64,000 nucleotides of DNA from Echinometra lucunter (GCA_029962745.1 CM057171.1:6735525-6799524), one strand, 5' to 3'. Positions 23,258 to 37,162 are shown, counted from the first letter of the stretch. Made by a program: numbers and translations. Notes: generated by a model not told the origin, from the letters alone.

Positions 23258-23259
23258 GA
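23163..23259. repeat. A16 plus (TA)n microsatellite
   Basis: A poly-A run is followed by TATATA arrays interrupted by TGTATATG. Open frames reading IYIYIY across it are artefacts. Confidence 0.95.
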
Positions 23260-23938
23260 TAAGGATCATCTTGCCCCCCCCCCTTTCAAATAAACAGGCA
23301 ACGTCCCTGCAATAGCCAATACTTTATCCTTGCCATTCATTAGGTTTTTCAATAATTTCATCTAGGGTACAATTGCGGTAACTTTTGCCGTCACGTCGCC
23401 CCGACGACCATTTGTTATCCATGCGTATAATCTATTGAACATACCGCCTGCAACATTTTATATTACAGGCGGACGGTAGTTTGGGTAATTTTGGAAACAT
23501 TTGTCTTATGAATAAAATAGCGCCCATACGTGAGAAGCTTCCCCCTCTATTCATTAAATCGATCATTGTTGTGCAGTGAGTGGAGTATCCAAACGTTAGT
23601 CTAAGGAATACAAGAACATGTCTCATAACGCGTATTGATCCACAAAGTACATTTTTGCTGAGAATGTGGGGATTCTTTGTCACTGTTCTACCATATTGTA
23701 TATTCAACATAATAGCTTCAGATACTACTTCTATAAAAAGATACTCCTAATTAACAGAAAAGCGAAAGTGAGGAGACTTATCGATGTGCGCATACCTATA
23801 AATTATGTTAGAGTTTACAGAGTGTAAACTGCCGTTCGATTTCAGTGATGATTTGGAACCATCAGATTGATAAGCAATTGATCTGATCTCGCTGAAAATC
23901 ACATACCCCACACATAGAAATATGGGTAAATGAGACTG

Positions 23939-23962
23939 CACACACACACACACACACACACA
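23939..23962. repeat. (CA)12 microsatellite
   Basis: Clean CA dinucleotide array. Confidence 0.95.
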
Positions 23963-24657
23963 GTGTGGTCTGAATATTCTGCCCCAACACTTCGTAACTT
24001 TTTTTTCGTCATATTTGTATGAAGACTTAGCTGCAGTCCTTTGCAACGGACATTTCTAGAAAGAGGGTCTTCCACATTCGATAAAACAAAACAAAACAAA
24101 AAGTTAAAACTGAAAAAAGGTTCTCCATCTTGTTATGATTTTAACTGCCACCCCCCCCCCCCCCAAGAAAGAAGCATCTTTCACTGCTCCTTTTTCAGGT
24201 TATTGAGGGAGGGGGATTTTGGTAAGAAAATGTATTTTGAGTGGGTAGACGGTGAGTCCGTACCTCATAGGCTTTCGTCTGTTTTTTGGGCAGCGAGTAG
24301 CCCGAATTTATGAACAATGTTTATGTTAAAACCATTGTCTAAGTTATGGTCTAAACCTCGATCCACTGTGGACAAAATTAAACGTAAACATGGTGAATAG
24401 TGTTTAGTGTTCATACGGGTATTATTGCCCCCCCCCCAAAAAAAACCCCCAAAAACCACCACCAACAAACCATTGGACAATGAGGGCATGGACGTATCAT
24501 GCTAGCGGTCTGGAACCTAAAACCATGATTCGAGAAAAAAAAATCTCTTGTGAATTCAGGCCTTTGACTAATGATTCCACTTTCTGCTATCTACTGGTAT
24601 TTTCGAGTGATTTCATTTCATTTTCCAGTTCGGATATTTCAGAAGGCGGCACAACCT

Positions 24658-24658
24658 C

Positions 24659-24694
<36 letters not shown>

Positions 24695-24695
24695 C
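24658..24695. repeat. C12 followed by (CT)13
   Basis: A homopolymer C tract runs directly into a CT dinucleotide array. Additional C tracts lie at 24151-24164 and 24430-24438. Confidence 0.93.
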
Positions 24696-25074
24696 GCCCC
24701 TCCTCCAAATACGCTAGATGGCTTCGTCAGAAACTAAGGGCAGGGGGTAAATACTTACCAGCAAGGCGTATCATACAATAATTGTGCAAAACCATTCAGC
24801 AGGTTCATGGGAAACATGAAGAAGAATTAAGGATGAAGGATGAGGGAGGGTGCTCAAGGGGAAAAATGGAAAGGCAAGAAAGAAGCAAATTGTTGAGGGA
24901 ATGAACAGAGTATACATTATCATAATATCTGAAATACGGTCTCGTTTCCATACCTGAGAGGCGACTTGGAGTCGCTTTGGTTTCATGTACCGAAGATGAG
25001 TGAAAAAGGGGTTTTAAAAAAAAGGGAGGCTTGACTGTTGACATTGTCATGGCAATGCAAACGTCAGACGGCTG

Positions 25075-25260
25075 CGGCTGCTAGGCGACAGTGTTTCCCG
25101 CTCGCCACATTGTTTTAAACGAATCCTCGTATCTTCCCGCTGAGCGAGCAAGCGCAGCGAAGTCGCCAATTCCCCAACCGCCACGAGCCCGGGGGCAAAT
25201 CTCCCATAGCCCATTGGTTAAAAGCTTTAATCCTTCTTCATGCAACCACTCGTTGTGGGC
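25075..25260. promoter_or_regulatory. CpG-rich block, possible promoter or untranslated exon
   Basis: CpG density jumps above the surrounding DNA (for example GAGCGAGCAAGCGCAGCGAAG at 25142-25162). An inverted CCAAT box (ATTGG) sits at 25213-25217. Frames on both strands stay open, as expected from GC content. One minus-strand frame of 88 codons has no recognised domain. The GAGCGAGCAAGCG motif also resembles the GC-rich repeat at 41.3 and 59.0 kb, so a repeat origin is possible. Confidence 0.3.
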
Positions 25261-26765
25261 ACTCAGCTTAAAAGGGGGCCCCAGCTTAAAGGATAGCATG
25301 TATGTAATACCGTATAGCACTCCCCACAAATCATTTGAAGTAGCCAACTATGAGATCACCAAATCTCTGTTACATCATATTTATGTTTTCATTTTGCCTG
25401 AAACGGGAAAAGGAATTACATTGAATATTTTGATTCCGCTATTTTTTTGTCCACAGTATTAAATATAATTATTCGCTTTATGAATTATGAAACAATTGAC
25501 TAGTGAACTTATGGCCATTAAACTCGGTTGAATTAATTTGATTGGGATTGCCTTACATCTCTTCCGAAGTGTTGCGGATGCCAATCTGTCATTATGTCAT
25601 TCATTTTGCCTCAAAGTACATTTCTTCCTCCCTCACTTCCAAGAAACTACTATAATTACCTATACTTACCGGATTTCATGAACTTTCTGTTAAAATGAAT
25701 AGGGATTTTCCCCTCTCGAGGCCACAATACATAATATTTTATGTGAGAAAAATTCGTTTTATATCAGCCAAAAAGAGGATTTATGCTCGAATGCGGCATC
25801 GAAATGTACCACATCCCAGAGCGCTCTACAGTATGATAAATGACAATTGATGCAGCACTGGATATGAAATAAAGTCATATTCTGTCATATTATTTTTTTC
25901 GTCTTTTTTCGATGTAGTCTTTCTGATATCCCAGTGGATGATGCAGCCGTGCAGCTGGGAAATTAATGTCAAAGTGAAGTTCCTTCGATTTTCTGATAGA
26001 ATTCTAATTCCATTTAGGGTCAGAAAATAGGTTAAAGTCGTTTGGTAACGTTTCAGTGCAGAGACATTTTAGGAGGAGGTTGGACTGTCTTTTTTCATCT
26101 AGAACGTACCCCTAGTTTATAGAGTCATTCGGAAGAACAAGGGAGTATTTTTTACTCATCTAGTCTTGCAGCATTGAAATCCTTGTGAAAGAATGAATAA
26201 CATTATGATACGTCATTATCAAATTCTATCAAATCATCAGATAAAGATAATTTTTTTAGCCTTTTTTTCCCAAATGAAGTTGGAATGCTGTTTGGCAACT
26301 TTTTGTTAGACTTTTGTAAGTTTGAAAAAAAAAAATGTTTATACTAACATACACATCCGGTCATAAAATCGTGAGGACTACCTTATATTTTCATCCGTAG
26401 ACAAGGTAGAGCTAGAAAAAATTCATTTCAGGCCCAACAACATGGAAAAATTTACTTATCACGTTTAGGCTGTAATCGTAAATTTTGCCATAAAGTTTGA
26501 TTTTAATGCCACACGGGTAAGATTCAATAAAAAGAAGAGAACTGACAAGCCAAACACTTAAAGAAGGGGGGGGGGGGTATATAAAGTCGGTATTATCACC
26601 TAACAAAGATTTTTTCCCCTCAATATACACAGTTTTAAATGTAAATTGGGGGAGGGGGGGGGGGTGGCTCCACCACAATACCGATGACCCCGTGGGGTAA
26701 AATTTACGAACTCGCCATGGCCACGGAGCTTATTTTCATTGCATCATCAGGACTTGAAAATTAGT

Positions 26766-26800
26766 TTAAATTTGATTTGATTTGATTTGGTTTATTGGTT
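26766..26800 (-). mobile_element. Retroposon-like 3' tail
   Basis: On the minus strand AATAAACC is followed by (AAATC)n pentamers, the kind of signal and short-repeat tail found at SINE or LINE 3' ends. No tRNA-like head or coding remnant was seen nearby. Confidence 0.3.
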
Positions 26801-28379
26801 TCTATCATCTTCACTAATGTTGGCATATCCCTTTTATATGATAATATACTAGTTACGAAGATCATTATTTCTATAAGGGAAGGGAAGAGTGGTTTCCTAA
26901 AATAGCAAGTAACCTATCAATTTGTGCACAGACATGGCATTGGGCAGATTGATTAAAAAAGAAATAAAGGATAGCAACCCTTTTCTTGGGGGGGGGGGGC
27001 TATTGAAGTTTAAATATTGTATAATAAAATCATGTGGACCGTAGAATTTCCCATTCTCCAGTACTTGTCCATATTCCGTTATGAAAAACGTCTTGTGTTC
27101 ATAGCAATATCATTTTTAGTGATGTCCATTTTTAACAAAAAATCTTGACTATTCATTTGAAATACTTCGGCCGGGGATAAAGGCAAAAATCCTTTCGAGT
27201 AGATAAACAACGAGGTACACGAACTTTAATATACCGAAGATAGGGTGAACGACATGCATCCAGGCCATCATTAGGAGATAAGTTATGGTTCACTTGAGGA
27301 TATCCAAAAAGCTATAAAGCGAGTAAAGTACCGAGGATAGATTTGAAAATTCATGTTCTATGTTGCCTCAGCATGTGATTAATTACACCATCTTTGATGT
27401 TTTCTTTTTTTCTTTTTTTTCCCTTTTTTTTTAAAATAGTGTTTCTGTTCATTCAACCCACAGTTAAAGGACTTAATTCTTTGTTTAATTTCTTCTCCAC
27501 TCATGGGTTGGCTTGTCCTTGTCAGCTAATAGCTGATTTTCAAAGAGGTCCATCAAATTCATTTCGCCTTTCTTCTTTAAATTGGCACGGAATGGTATCC
27601 GCGTAACATTGTTTACCCTATATTTTAAAAAAAATATAAACAGATGTCCTTCCATTGAAAAAAGATAATACCCCATTTCTGTTTCCGTTCAACTTAACAT
27701 GCTTAATGGCAATGTTGTTGCTTGCAATCACACTTTACCCCAGCCAGAGGGAGAGAAAATATTGGAACTGATCATAATATGCTAGGCATTTCTTTCCCAT
27801 TTTTCTCGGAAAAAGAAGTGAGTATCCGCGTTGTGTTTCGAAATAAAACTTTTTGCGTTTAATAAATGGTAAAAAACCATAATTTTTGGATGATGAGACT
27901 ATTTCTATTAAAGCATCTTAACGGTTCGCTCAATTTATGAGCAACTTTTCCAAATTATGATCACATTTACCCTATATATAATTACAGCTGCCTTTAACAT
28001 GTATAAGGTGGCACACGATTTCCACTTAAGCCTATGTCAGATGTTTCTTTACCAGCATTTTGAGCAATGTAACATAAATTTATGAAGAAAAATTTCGTTT
28101 CATTTCCAAAACAAAATCTGTAAGTTTCTCTGTTACCCATGGTTTTCTTCGTGTGATCAATTTTAGTGCAAGGTGCAGAGTGGTAAAACAAAAGATTCTT
28201 GAAATGCAAAATCATGAAATAGAAAATTACTCAGATCTTTAGATATACTTCACTCTATTTACATTAAAAGTAGTATAGGTGGATTTTCTGAAATCCATAA
28301 AAGCCTATGGTATCAAGAATAAGAACTTTTAAGCACTGCTAAAAAAAAGAAGAAGAAATTGTGGATTCACTTTCAGCAG
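26801..28379. other. AT-rich non-coding stretch
   Basis: A G10-class tract lies near 26990 and T runs near 27410. No gene or element is supported. Confidence 0.5.
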
Positions 28380-28980
28380 TCCTATAACGTGTGTTAATAA
28401 CGCTATTTTTAAAGCCACTTTTCTCTTATTTCAATACTTTTCGTAGTGAAAATCACTGCATAGATAACAGCTGTATAAGAGGATCTTGCAATGAAAATTA
28501 TTAACATTCAAAAGTATTGATTTGAGGAATATATCATGCATTTCATGCTTACGTTAGAAAAAATGAATAAGTAGACTCATTTGAGATATTGCTTTCATAA
28601 CACTGTATCAACATTCCTATTATTTGTTGCATTTTAGCCTACCCATATTCAAAAATCCCCTACATAAAAGTATAATGACTGCTTTATACTATATGCATTT
28701 TTCAAGTAGCATTCCGTTCACATTAAATGTATAGTATCAGTATTTTTCTTAAATCCCAGATTATGTCATGCATATTATGGTGTATATGTTAAGTCCCACT
28801 TTTCGTATTTCAATCTATTCCAAAGATTTCAATTTAGGGTAAATCACTGCATTAACTACGTGAGTGAGAAAAATCACTGCATGAATGTTAACCAAATAAT
28901 ATATGGATCTTGATATAGAAATGAATTTAGATTACGAAGCATACTACATGAATAATCTAAAAACGAAAGAAGACCACACA
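28380..28980. repeat. Diverged direct duplication
   Basis: Blocks near 28410-28500 (CACTTTTCTCTTATTTCAATAC, later AATCACTGCATAGATAAC) and near 28795-28930 (CACTTTTCGTATTTCAATC, later AATCACTGCATTAACTAC and AATCACTGCATGAATG) match in order with many substitutions. This is probably an old duplication with a period near 385 bp. Boundaries are approximate. Confidence 0.4.
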
Positions 28981-29297
28981 ATTATCATATTATGTTAATC
29001 CGGGTAAGAAGAAATGTATTAAAGCAATAATAATTGCGGATTTATTGCTAACACCACAGCAACTGTGATAGAGCCGTTTTTTATTCTCTTCCCCAGCATT
29101 CGGTCTATATATTACAATTCTATTTATAGATAATATCATTGCCTGTATGACCCGCGAGTCATTTGTCATCGAGAGCGATCAAAGTGAAATGGCAAAGCCA
29201 TCATGTCTATAGGGAAAAACACCTTTTAATACCGAATTAGGGCTTATTTTCTAATGAATTATTTACGGCATCACCGACATGTATAAACCTCTTGTAA

Positions 29298-29457
29298 GCC
29301 GAATTTACCTGGAAAATACGTCGAATTAGAAAAGTTAGACTTAGTAGCATGAATACACTTGTACACTACATCGTGTTAGCCGAATTCCATGGGAAAATAG
29401 TCTAATTTAGAAAAGTTCGACTTACACAAAATAGCATGAATACGCTTGTGCATTACG
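29298..29457. repeat. Two-copy tandem duplication, period about 81 bp
   Basis: GCCGAATTTACCTGGAAAATA... at 29298 and GCCGAATTCCATGGGAAAATA... at 29379 are homologous through GAAAAGTTxGACTTA and TAGCATGAATACxCTTGTxCA. The differences include a small insertion, so the copies are older than those at 3061-3370. Confidence 0.75.
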
Positions 29458-29969
29458 TGTATAATGGTACAGAAATGTTGTGTTCTTGTGTGAATCATGA
29501 ATGTCATTAATAATTTGTGTATTTTGTTACCTCATTTTGTCATTCTTTCACGACTTCAACACAAAAGTTCTCTTCGCGTCCAAATCTTCATTCCCCACAT
29601 ACATAATGAAAATCCTAACCACCACAATAAAACTGTAAACAAATCAACGTTAAATATACCCCTCATGTTATATTCATAATAAAAAATTAGGTCGTGCATG
29701 TACGACCCGATCCATTGCCATGCCATGCATATCCCAAAGGATTCTGATATCTATCTTAGCGTTCGTAGCAGGATAATGAGAAATCTACATGTTAAAATGT
29801 TGTTATCAATTACAGTAACATATAAAATCAAAATGAAGGTTGTTATGGTTATTGTTACATCCCCCTTTTATTGGGAGGAGGGGGGGGGGGGGGCTTATAT
29901 TTTCCTTTTGAAGTTTTCCTTCTTTTGTTTTAAGAGCACAAATTTCATCGATATCCTATTTACATTATA

Positions 29970-32900
29970 AAACATTACCATTTAGAAAAAAAGCACGTTA
30001 AAAAGTAAAAACAAAAAGGGAAAAGCAGATCGCTCTGAAAAGAGGAGAATAATGACAGGGATACTCTCACTGAATACTAATGGGAATATCGATGCTGTAG
30101 TCCAGGGTGTTTTTTTTGAGGTCATGTAGAGGTGAATTCACTTTTTGCCATAAGTAGCCGTCACTGGAAACCGTTCCAAATGAAAGTTGAGCTATTTAAT
30201 GTAATGAAATAAATGAGTTGAGTGAGCTGAACATGTTTTTGCATACACACTTCCCTCTATTTTTTTTTTCTTAATACGCTGTTTAAAGTCAATCTAAATG
30301 CTTTATCAGGCTGTCAAGGGGAATTAAAGCTAACAAAGTGCAAGTTATTCCTCGGCATTGCAAAGTGAAGGGGCATGAGGAACAATGATAATCCCTGTAT
30401 TGGAAAGTGGAATACAAAAACGATAACAAAATACGAAAACAAGAAACAAAAACATCAAAGTTGTATTACAGGGACTTTGTTCTGTAATACATATGTGATC
30501 AGCAAGGGTTCAATATGTTTACGTTTGTGTGTTTGTCTTAATTTTGCTCTTCTTTTTACTCTGAGGCAAACACAATTACACACACAACATTTTAGTTCAA
30601 ATTTAACAGTACGCTTCAATATCCAATCTACATTTGCTACACAGGATGTGTGAATCACTTTGACATAAGCGTTCTTGTCAAAATCTTGTCTGGAAAAATG
30701 CAGTTTGTCAGAAGTCGTCGGACAATATTCCAGGAATAATGCAAATACATTTTCAATGAAAACACACGCACGAGGATGACTATGAGGCCAAGTAGGCGTG
30801 CAGAAGAATAAGTATTATTAGCAAGGGGTTTGACGCTTCGTCCTTACTAAGCGAGTAATCGTAGAAGGGTTCCAAAGGACGAGGCCTAAAGGCAGGGTAA
30901 AGATGAATCTAGTTTTCCTGTTTAGATGGATTGGAGTTGGATAGTGTCTGCGACCTCCACTCTATCTGATCTCCCATCTAACTCTCTAACCGTTTGAAGA
31001 AAAAAAAAGAAGAAAGCGTTTTAAAGTTGTAAGGAATAACTGCCGAATGTCGGGATTTTTTTTTTTGACTTTCCTTTCCTGTACTCAGGTCTTTCGATGT
31101 TTTCTTCTTCGTATGTATTTCATTTTCTTATAATTTTTTTTATTTATTTCTCAACATTCGTAAGGGTGACACTATGATGAGCCTGTGTAGCTTTTCTGTA
31201 CATGACCCACTTTATGAACCATTTAACCTCTTCTCTTGCCCCCACTCTCTTTCTCCTCTCCGTCTTCTTTTCCCTGTCCGTTTCTTCTTCTTCTCGCTAT
31301 CCCTGCCCCCCTTGTCTTTAGAAACCAACCCCTGTCGATTCTTATCCTCTCACTGTATGTCGCGGGTTTGTCCATAGAACCGAGGCGCAGATGATAGGAC
31401 ATTATTTATGTTATAAGTGACCACCCCACCCCCTCCCCACGTCCAACCAGCTAAACATAATCAAGAGCGCCTTTTATTCTGGATTTTCTTAATTCATCAT
31501 TACATACATTTTCCTGTGGACAATGATGCCTGGAAAACGAAAATCAATCATCATGATGACTGGTTCTTGGGCTGAAATATACTAATATTTTCAAAAATAT
31601 ATTTCGACGAAAAAGGACGGTAGATTCTTTTAAGAAATCGTATCTTCTGAAATATTTTGAAAAAGGAAATCATGTAAAGGCATAATAAGTCTCCTTTCAT
31701 CAGCAATATTTCTACTGATTGATTGCTTATTAAGCAGCGTCACCGTTTTTTCCCCTGTCTACTGCAGACATTCAGTGACCGACATTTACAGTCCTAAAAA
31801 AGGTTGTTGCTGCTACTTCAAGTAAAAAGAACGGAAATCAATGACCTTTTCTGCCATGTAGGTTGGAAATCAGGAATATTGATGCAAGTGGGTTAAATGC
31901 CTTTTTAACTCATTACATGCAAAACAGTAAGCAGTATGAATCTGTGGTTACCTCTTTTAGGATTGTGCAATACATTTCATTTGATGATAACATAATTTAA
32001 AGGTTAGTATTTTTTTTTTCTTACCCCCGATTCAGAACGTAGTAGAAGAAAGATATCAAAGATATTAAACATGTTAAAGATAGTGTATAGTTTTTGGAAA
32101 TCCAAAAAAATGTAACTTTCACTATCAGAATTTATTGCCAGTTGGTGTGAAATATCGTAAACAGTTATGATGTGAATGATATTATTTAAGAACTCATTTA
32201 GGTAGGTTAAATTTACAACCAAAAAATCAAAACTTAGTTTTGGGGTCCCCGAAAACAACGTTGACGTGCATCACAAAGTGCCTGCACACGTGCAAAACCA
32301 GCAGAAATTCTAATGTGCGACAAGCACAACGAAGCGCTGTGAATGTTGCGCTGGGAGCCGTCGGTGTGCAGGGGTCATAGCGTAGGGCAGAGTTTAACCG
32401 TTGTGTCGCGTTCCTTTCAGACATTTGCACCAAAAAATTACCGGAAATTATGAATGGAATATCACACGATCTTTTTACGCAAGGCTGGCAAAATAATCAG
32501 TTTCATGCAGATCCTCTTTTTGCTACCAGAATTGTACATGGGCTTTAAACAATCTTGATGGTTAGAGAGATTTAGAAGCTACACGATCTTGAGCATAGAT
32601 GGCAGGGCAAATTTCGCGAAATATATATCTACCATGTCTACAGTACTTTATGAGAAAAAAGGTTTATGTCGGCCTTTAGCATTTAGATAACCCCATTTAC
32701 CAATCACCCGTTTAAACTTTTCATACTCATCAAAAAAAAAAAAAAAAAAAAAAGAAAAGAAGAATACTAAAAGCATAAAGATGTTTCATATTTGCTACCA
32801 AATACCACACGTGTAACGATGAGTTGGTAAGTAAAGCAAGCATCTAACTACTCTTCCAAAATGCCGGTTATCAACATAAGTCACGATTTCTTGCGAGGAA

Positions 32901-35900
32901 AGAATATGAAAATGTCACACACGGCAACCGTGATTCAAAGAGTCTCCCATTAGCACTCGTGTCGTATTTGTCACCCTTTCAATTTTTAAAGTTCAGCCAC
33001 CATGCCCACTGTGACAGAAGTGACTTATTTGCACTCCGAACTTAACTGGTTAAGGTGTCAGTCCTGGAGTTTGCTTTTGGTGAGATGGTTGCCTAGTTTT
33101 TTTCGTATGATACGCAGGCTATCAGGTTTTTTAGATCAAGCTTTAAAAATACCGTCTAGCCTCAGCTTTGAGAATTGTGTGTGAAAATTACCCCATAAAA
33201 GCAAATTAACCAAGCGTTATCTGAATAATTAAATCATGTTTTGAATTTTTCTTCTGCTTTTTTTTAATTCGGTGCGTTGAGATTTACTACACAGCGGTAA
33301 GTGAGAAAACATTCTTATATACATATTCTGATATATATATATTTGTAATTCGACAAGTTGTTAAACAGGCTAACCGTTTTTTTCCATACTGAAAAAGAAA
33401 TATTATCTTCAAATGAAACACATAGAGGGAATGAATATTGCAGGCGGTAATCTTGGGAATTTCCCGTCATATACAGGTTACATTTCGCCTGGCCACAATT
33501 CTACAGACCTATTTCATCCGTCCTCCTTATTTTTCTCCTTTTATTTACCCCCTGAAGTAGGTCACCAGATATTGAATGGCCTGCTTCCTCAGGTCAGCTT
33601 GACCAATCAATAAGAAAGATATCGGTCATCAAGCCAAAGGCCGATCGAGAGCATAAGACTCGAATCCCTTCAAAATCAGACTGTTTACACTTACCTGCTT
33701 ACGGCGGAAGATATTACGAGATTAAAGGCTACAATGGATGCATACTACTTTTAAATGAATTATGTATAAGGCATCAACTTACCGGTTTGTCAAGTGTCGC
33801 CTGCTTATAGTATTTGATCATCGAAATATACCCTTTGAGTACTCTTGTTGGTGCTTAGATTCATATAAAATTAAAAGGCTAAAGCTAGCATGACGAAGCA
33901 CGTGAATACTACGAATCACTAAGAAGTTAAGCTGAATGGGTTTCATTTCCTCACCTCGGGTCAAAATAGAGGAAGGAAAAAGACAAGATATTGTGGAACG
34001 TAAACTGGTTGTAACCGGAAATGATCTGAAAACTTTGGTGACTTAACAATGACGAATATCTGTTTCGCGGTTAAAGTGAACACAATTTCATACAGTTATT
34101 ATCGCAAATATAATAATAAGCTAACATTTCCATCAAAATTGAGTTTTAGTGATGCGATTACAATGTGAATGAAACTGTTTTAAAGCAATCTGAAAAGGTT
34201 GAAATCAACACGGTGATAAGAAATCAATGGAACCTTGTATAAAAAGCAATTGAACACAAACAGATGGGTACATGGGACCACACACTTGCATGCGAGCGCG
34301 CACATGTTCAGGCCGAACACTCGAGCTATTTACACCAACACGAGGTTATGATACTTTGCTCAACCTTTCAACATGTTTAAGGAATCTAGGCATTGCTGAA
34401 AGTAGGAAGCGACCCGAAATCGATGGACTATACCCTAACCATTTAAGTGCGCGAAAACTAAAGCGAACGCTATAAAGGGGGAAAAAAGGAGTTAACGCAG
34501 ATAAACAAAGTGTAACAATGTAAACTGTGTGATTTACTTCTACACATGTTTTATTTGGTGATTTTTTATATCTAAAGAGTCACGGATGTACAGGAGGAAT
34601 GCCTTCAAGAATATCCTAAGATTGCTTTACCTGGCTACATCTAGTGAGCTAACACTTGCAACATCGAAATTTCTACTTTCTACATTAGATATGAAACTAC
34701 TTTGTCGTTTGGGGAAAAAAAAGCTCGACTGACTGAACTTAAAGTTTCTTTTCTAATTTTGTTATTTCAAAGCAAATATACCCTCTGTCCATTTATTCCC
34801 CCTTTTCACTTTTAGAATTAATCACACTATTAAAACAATCGGGGGGGGGGGGGTCGGGCAGAGAGGGAAGAGAGTAGAAGAGACGAATGAACAAATAAGG
34901 GTCTGCTTCCGCTTTCTTATAAGGGAAGTTTTCATTGCTCTGCTTCCTTACTAGGGTGTCAATGGCGATTTACACCCCTTGTCTGAGAGCCCCCATTACC
35001 TTCGAAAATACAGTTAGTCGAGGCTACTATAGTATATCTTTTTTTTATCAAAGTCGGGATAGACCCCTGAATGGGGAATTCATCTCAAACACTCTAGCAT
35101 TATTCATTCCCCCTTTCGCGTACCCCTTTATGAAAACTCGCGATCCCTATCCACACGTTCTTTCGACCCATTCAACCCTTCGAAACCGAATATGCAAACA
35201 CCATACTGAGAATCTCAGACAAGATCATTCCAGTCTATCACGCATGTCCTCGGTGATCCGTCATCCTCGAATAAAGGGCTTGTCACACTTCCCCGATAAC
35301 ACCTACGATCAACCATTATAAAATAAACTAATAGCGATATCAATAAATGCTGCAGACCTCTTCAATAACAATAAAGGTAAACTTTACATGCATCGATAAT
35401 GTTTACGACCAAAGTCATGAAAGTGGTCAGACTTTATCGAAAATTGAAAAAAAAAAAAATAATAAAAATTGCTTTGTCCTATCAAAATCAAACCCAGTGC
35501 AACCTTCCCCCCCCCCCTTCTTTTGCCATTGCGTCGAATCAAGTGGTGGCATAATTAACTCGCAGATATTATCTTTGGGGTTTTTCCTTAAGAAAAATGA
35601 AAATAGTGACCATGAAATCTATAAAGAAGGCTCACTAGCATAAATGGGAATTTTCATAACAATTAATCGTTATCGTTAAGTGTTGGCTGGCAAGCCTTTG
35701 CGCATAGACAAAGGCGTATAGATTTCGAAACGATTTATCGTTGAAGTTATAGCCATTCTTTACGTGGTGGTATGACCAGGGGCCTGAAGCGAACAAATCA
35801 AGTTTGATGGCATCGATCCGGGAGCTGCCATCTGACCCACAAGTATGGAAAGAATACCCACTTCTCCAATAACTGGGGTAATACTATACCCCCTTCCGGC

Positions 35901-36679
35901 ACTCTGCATACCCAAGGAGAGTACTTTCGCCTTGGAATTATGTGGGATGCGAGCTGTAGATGAATACTAGAGTAACCTAGTGTACGCCCATTCATATATT
36001 TCTTTCTTTTCCATTCATAACCTTTTCTGTACTCCTTAACTTATGGGCAGATGGGTCTCAAATTTACTCCTTATCTAATGGGTCTCAAATATAAAATATT
36101 CATTTTACACCTTATAATCACGACTTTAGTTTAGACCGACGTTTCTATACTGATTATCAGTTACGCTTGGGAATTTATTGAAGATATATCATCTGACATG
36201 GATTTAATTCTATTTTATCTGAATCTCTGCTTTTTAATATGCCTTATACCGATTTATTATACTTTTTGATCTTTTTAGTTTTTTTTTTTTTGTTGTTCCT
36301 ATTCAGTCAACATAATCCTGAAGGGAGGGGGGGGGGGGTGACGTTTCTATCTTAACAATATCGCTCTCTCCCGTCAGTTATTTCCTTTCTTATCATATCG
36401 TCTTTTTTGGATTTTTTTTTTTGGGGGGGGTTACCCTTTGTTTATCTGTTTAAACCCAATATTTGATAGTCCATCTTTTAAAGTTTCTCATCTAAACCCA
36501 CTTTTAAATAACAGAGAGGATATTTAGAAGATCCGTGATGTATGATACCTAATTTTGTGAAGTTTTTTTTCCCCTCGTGGGGGAGGGGTGCTTATAACAG
36601 TTATCGATTAATTATAGTTTTATCATGAACTATCATCACCCACACGGAAGTTAACGCCATTACATACGATCATTTCATG

Positions 36680-36683
<4 letters not shown>
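29970..36683. other. Long gene-poor stretch
   Basis: It holds G13 at 34841-34853, C11 at 35507-35517, a T11G8 junction at 36412-36430, an A23 run at 32731-32753, pyrimidine-rich DNA at 31230-31330 and a CACGGCAACCGTG palindrome near 32919. A 128-codon plus frame at 34935-35321 is not supported by any second signal. I see no gene, SINE head or inverted-repeat element in these 6.7 kb. Confidence 0.5.

Positions 36684-36712
<29 letters not shown>
36684..36712. repeat. T29 homopolymer
   Basis: About 29 consecutive T residues between GCC and GCATGG. On the minus strand it would be a poly-A run; no retroposon body was recognised beside it, but a palindromic repeat copy lies 57 bases downstream. 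Confidence 0.95.
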
Positions 36713-36714
<2 letters not shown>

Positions 36715-36768
36715 ATGGACTAACTTCAGTAAACATTAAAAGTACAGTTTAACAATTATGTAAAAGAC

Positions 36769-36848
36769 TTAACCAGTTGTCTACTGGAACCCTGTCGTCC
36801 CTGCCTTAAATCAGTGGGAAATTGAGAATTCAGTGCTCAACGGGTAGA
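36769..36848 (+). repeat. 80-bp palindromic TTAACC repeat, copy 1
   Basis: It begins TTAACCAGTTGTCTACTGG and ends near CAGTGCTCAACGGG, with GGGAAATTGAGAATTCAG before the end. It aligns with the better-preserved copy at 46671-46750. The right terminus is degraded (GGGTAGA instead of GGTTAA). Confidence 0.7.
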
Positions 36849-37030
36849 TAAATGATACCCAATACCATTTTGCACCACTTGGACGACCAGTAATCAGATT
36901 AAAGCAATTTTCACTATCATCAGTACTACCTACCCACTCTGTTTTCATTCAGTAATGCTACCTTTTGCCGCCTACTCACGTACGCCTTTTTCCTTCTCTT
37001 TTTCACCACCCATTTTACATGCGACTGCAG

Positions 37031-37162
37031 ATCACGACAACGCTTGACGTCATTCGTCGTGCAAAGAGAAAACCTGGAGCGCCGCCACGGTTCATGTTCT
37101 GGCAGGGAAAACTGCCGGCACTCTTAAAGCTCGCCTGCATCATGCGCATGGCATATGATTGA
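37031..37162 (+). CDS. Possible terminal coding exon, unrecognised
   Basis: A T/C-rich tract over 36990-37018 and GCGACTGCAG (to 37030) precede a strikingly GC-rich segment. It is open in phase 0 for 43 codons and ends at TGA 37160-37162. It includes TTTLDVIRRAKRKPGAPPRF and KLPALLKLACIMRMAYD, basic then hydrophobic. A perfect CRE (TGACGTCA, 37045-37052) lies within. No domain is recognised and no polyadenylation signal closely follows. A regulatory CpG-rich block is the main alternative; open frames are more likely by chance at this GC content. Confidence 0.2.
   Translation: MTTTLDVIRRAKRKPGAPPRFMFWQGKLPALLKLACIMRMAYD

Noticed and set aside
22852..23315. Overlapping frames around 23.0-23.3 kb
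   Set aside because: Mostly translated T/G, A and TA repeats; only the segment before 22990 is kept as a weak candidate.
34935..35321. 128-codon plus-strand frame
   Set aside because: No domain, splice signal, codon bias or GC contrast beyond moderate; chance cannot be excluded.
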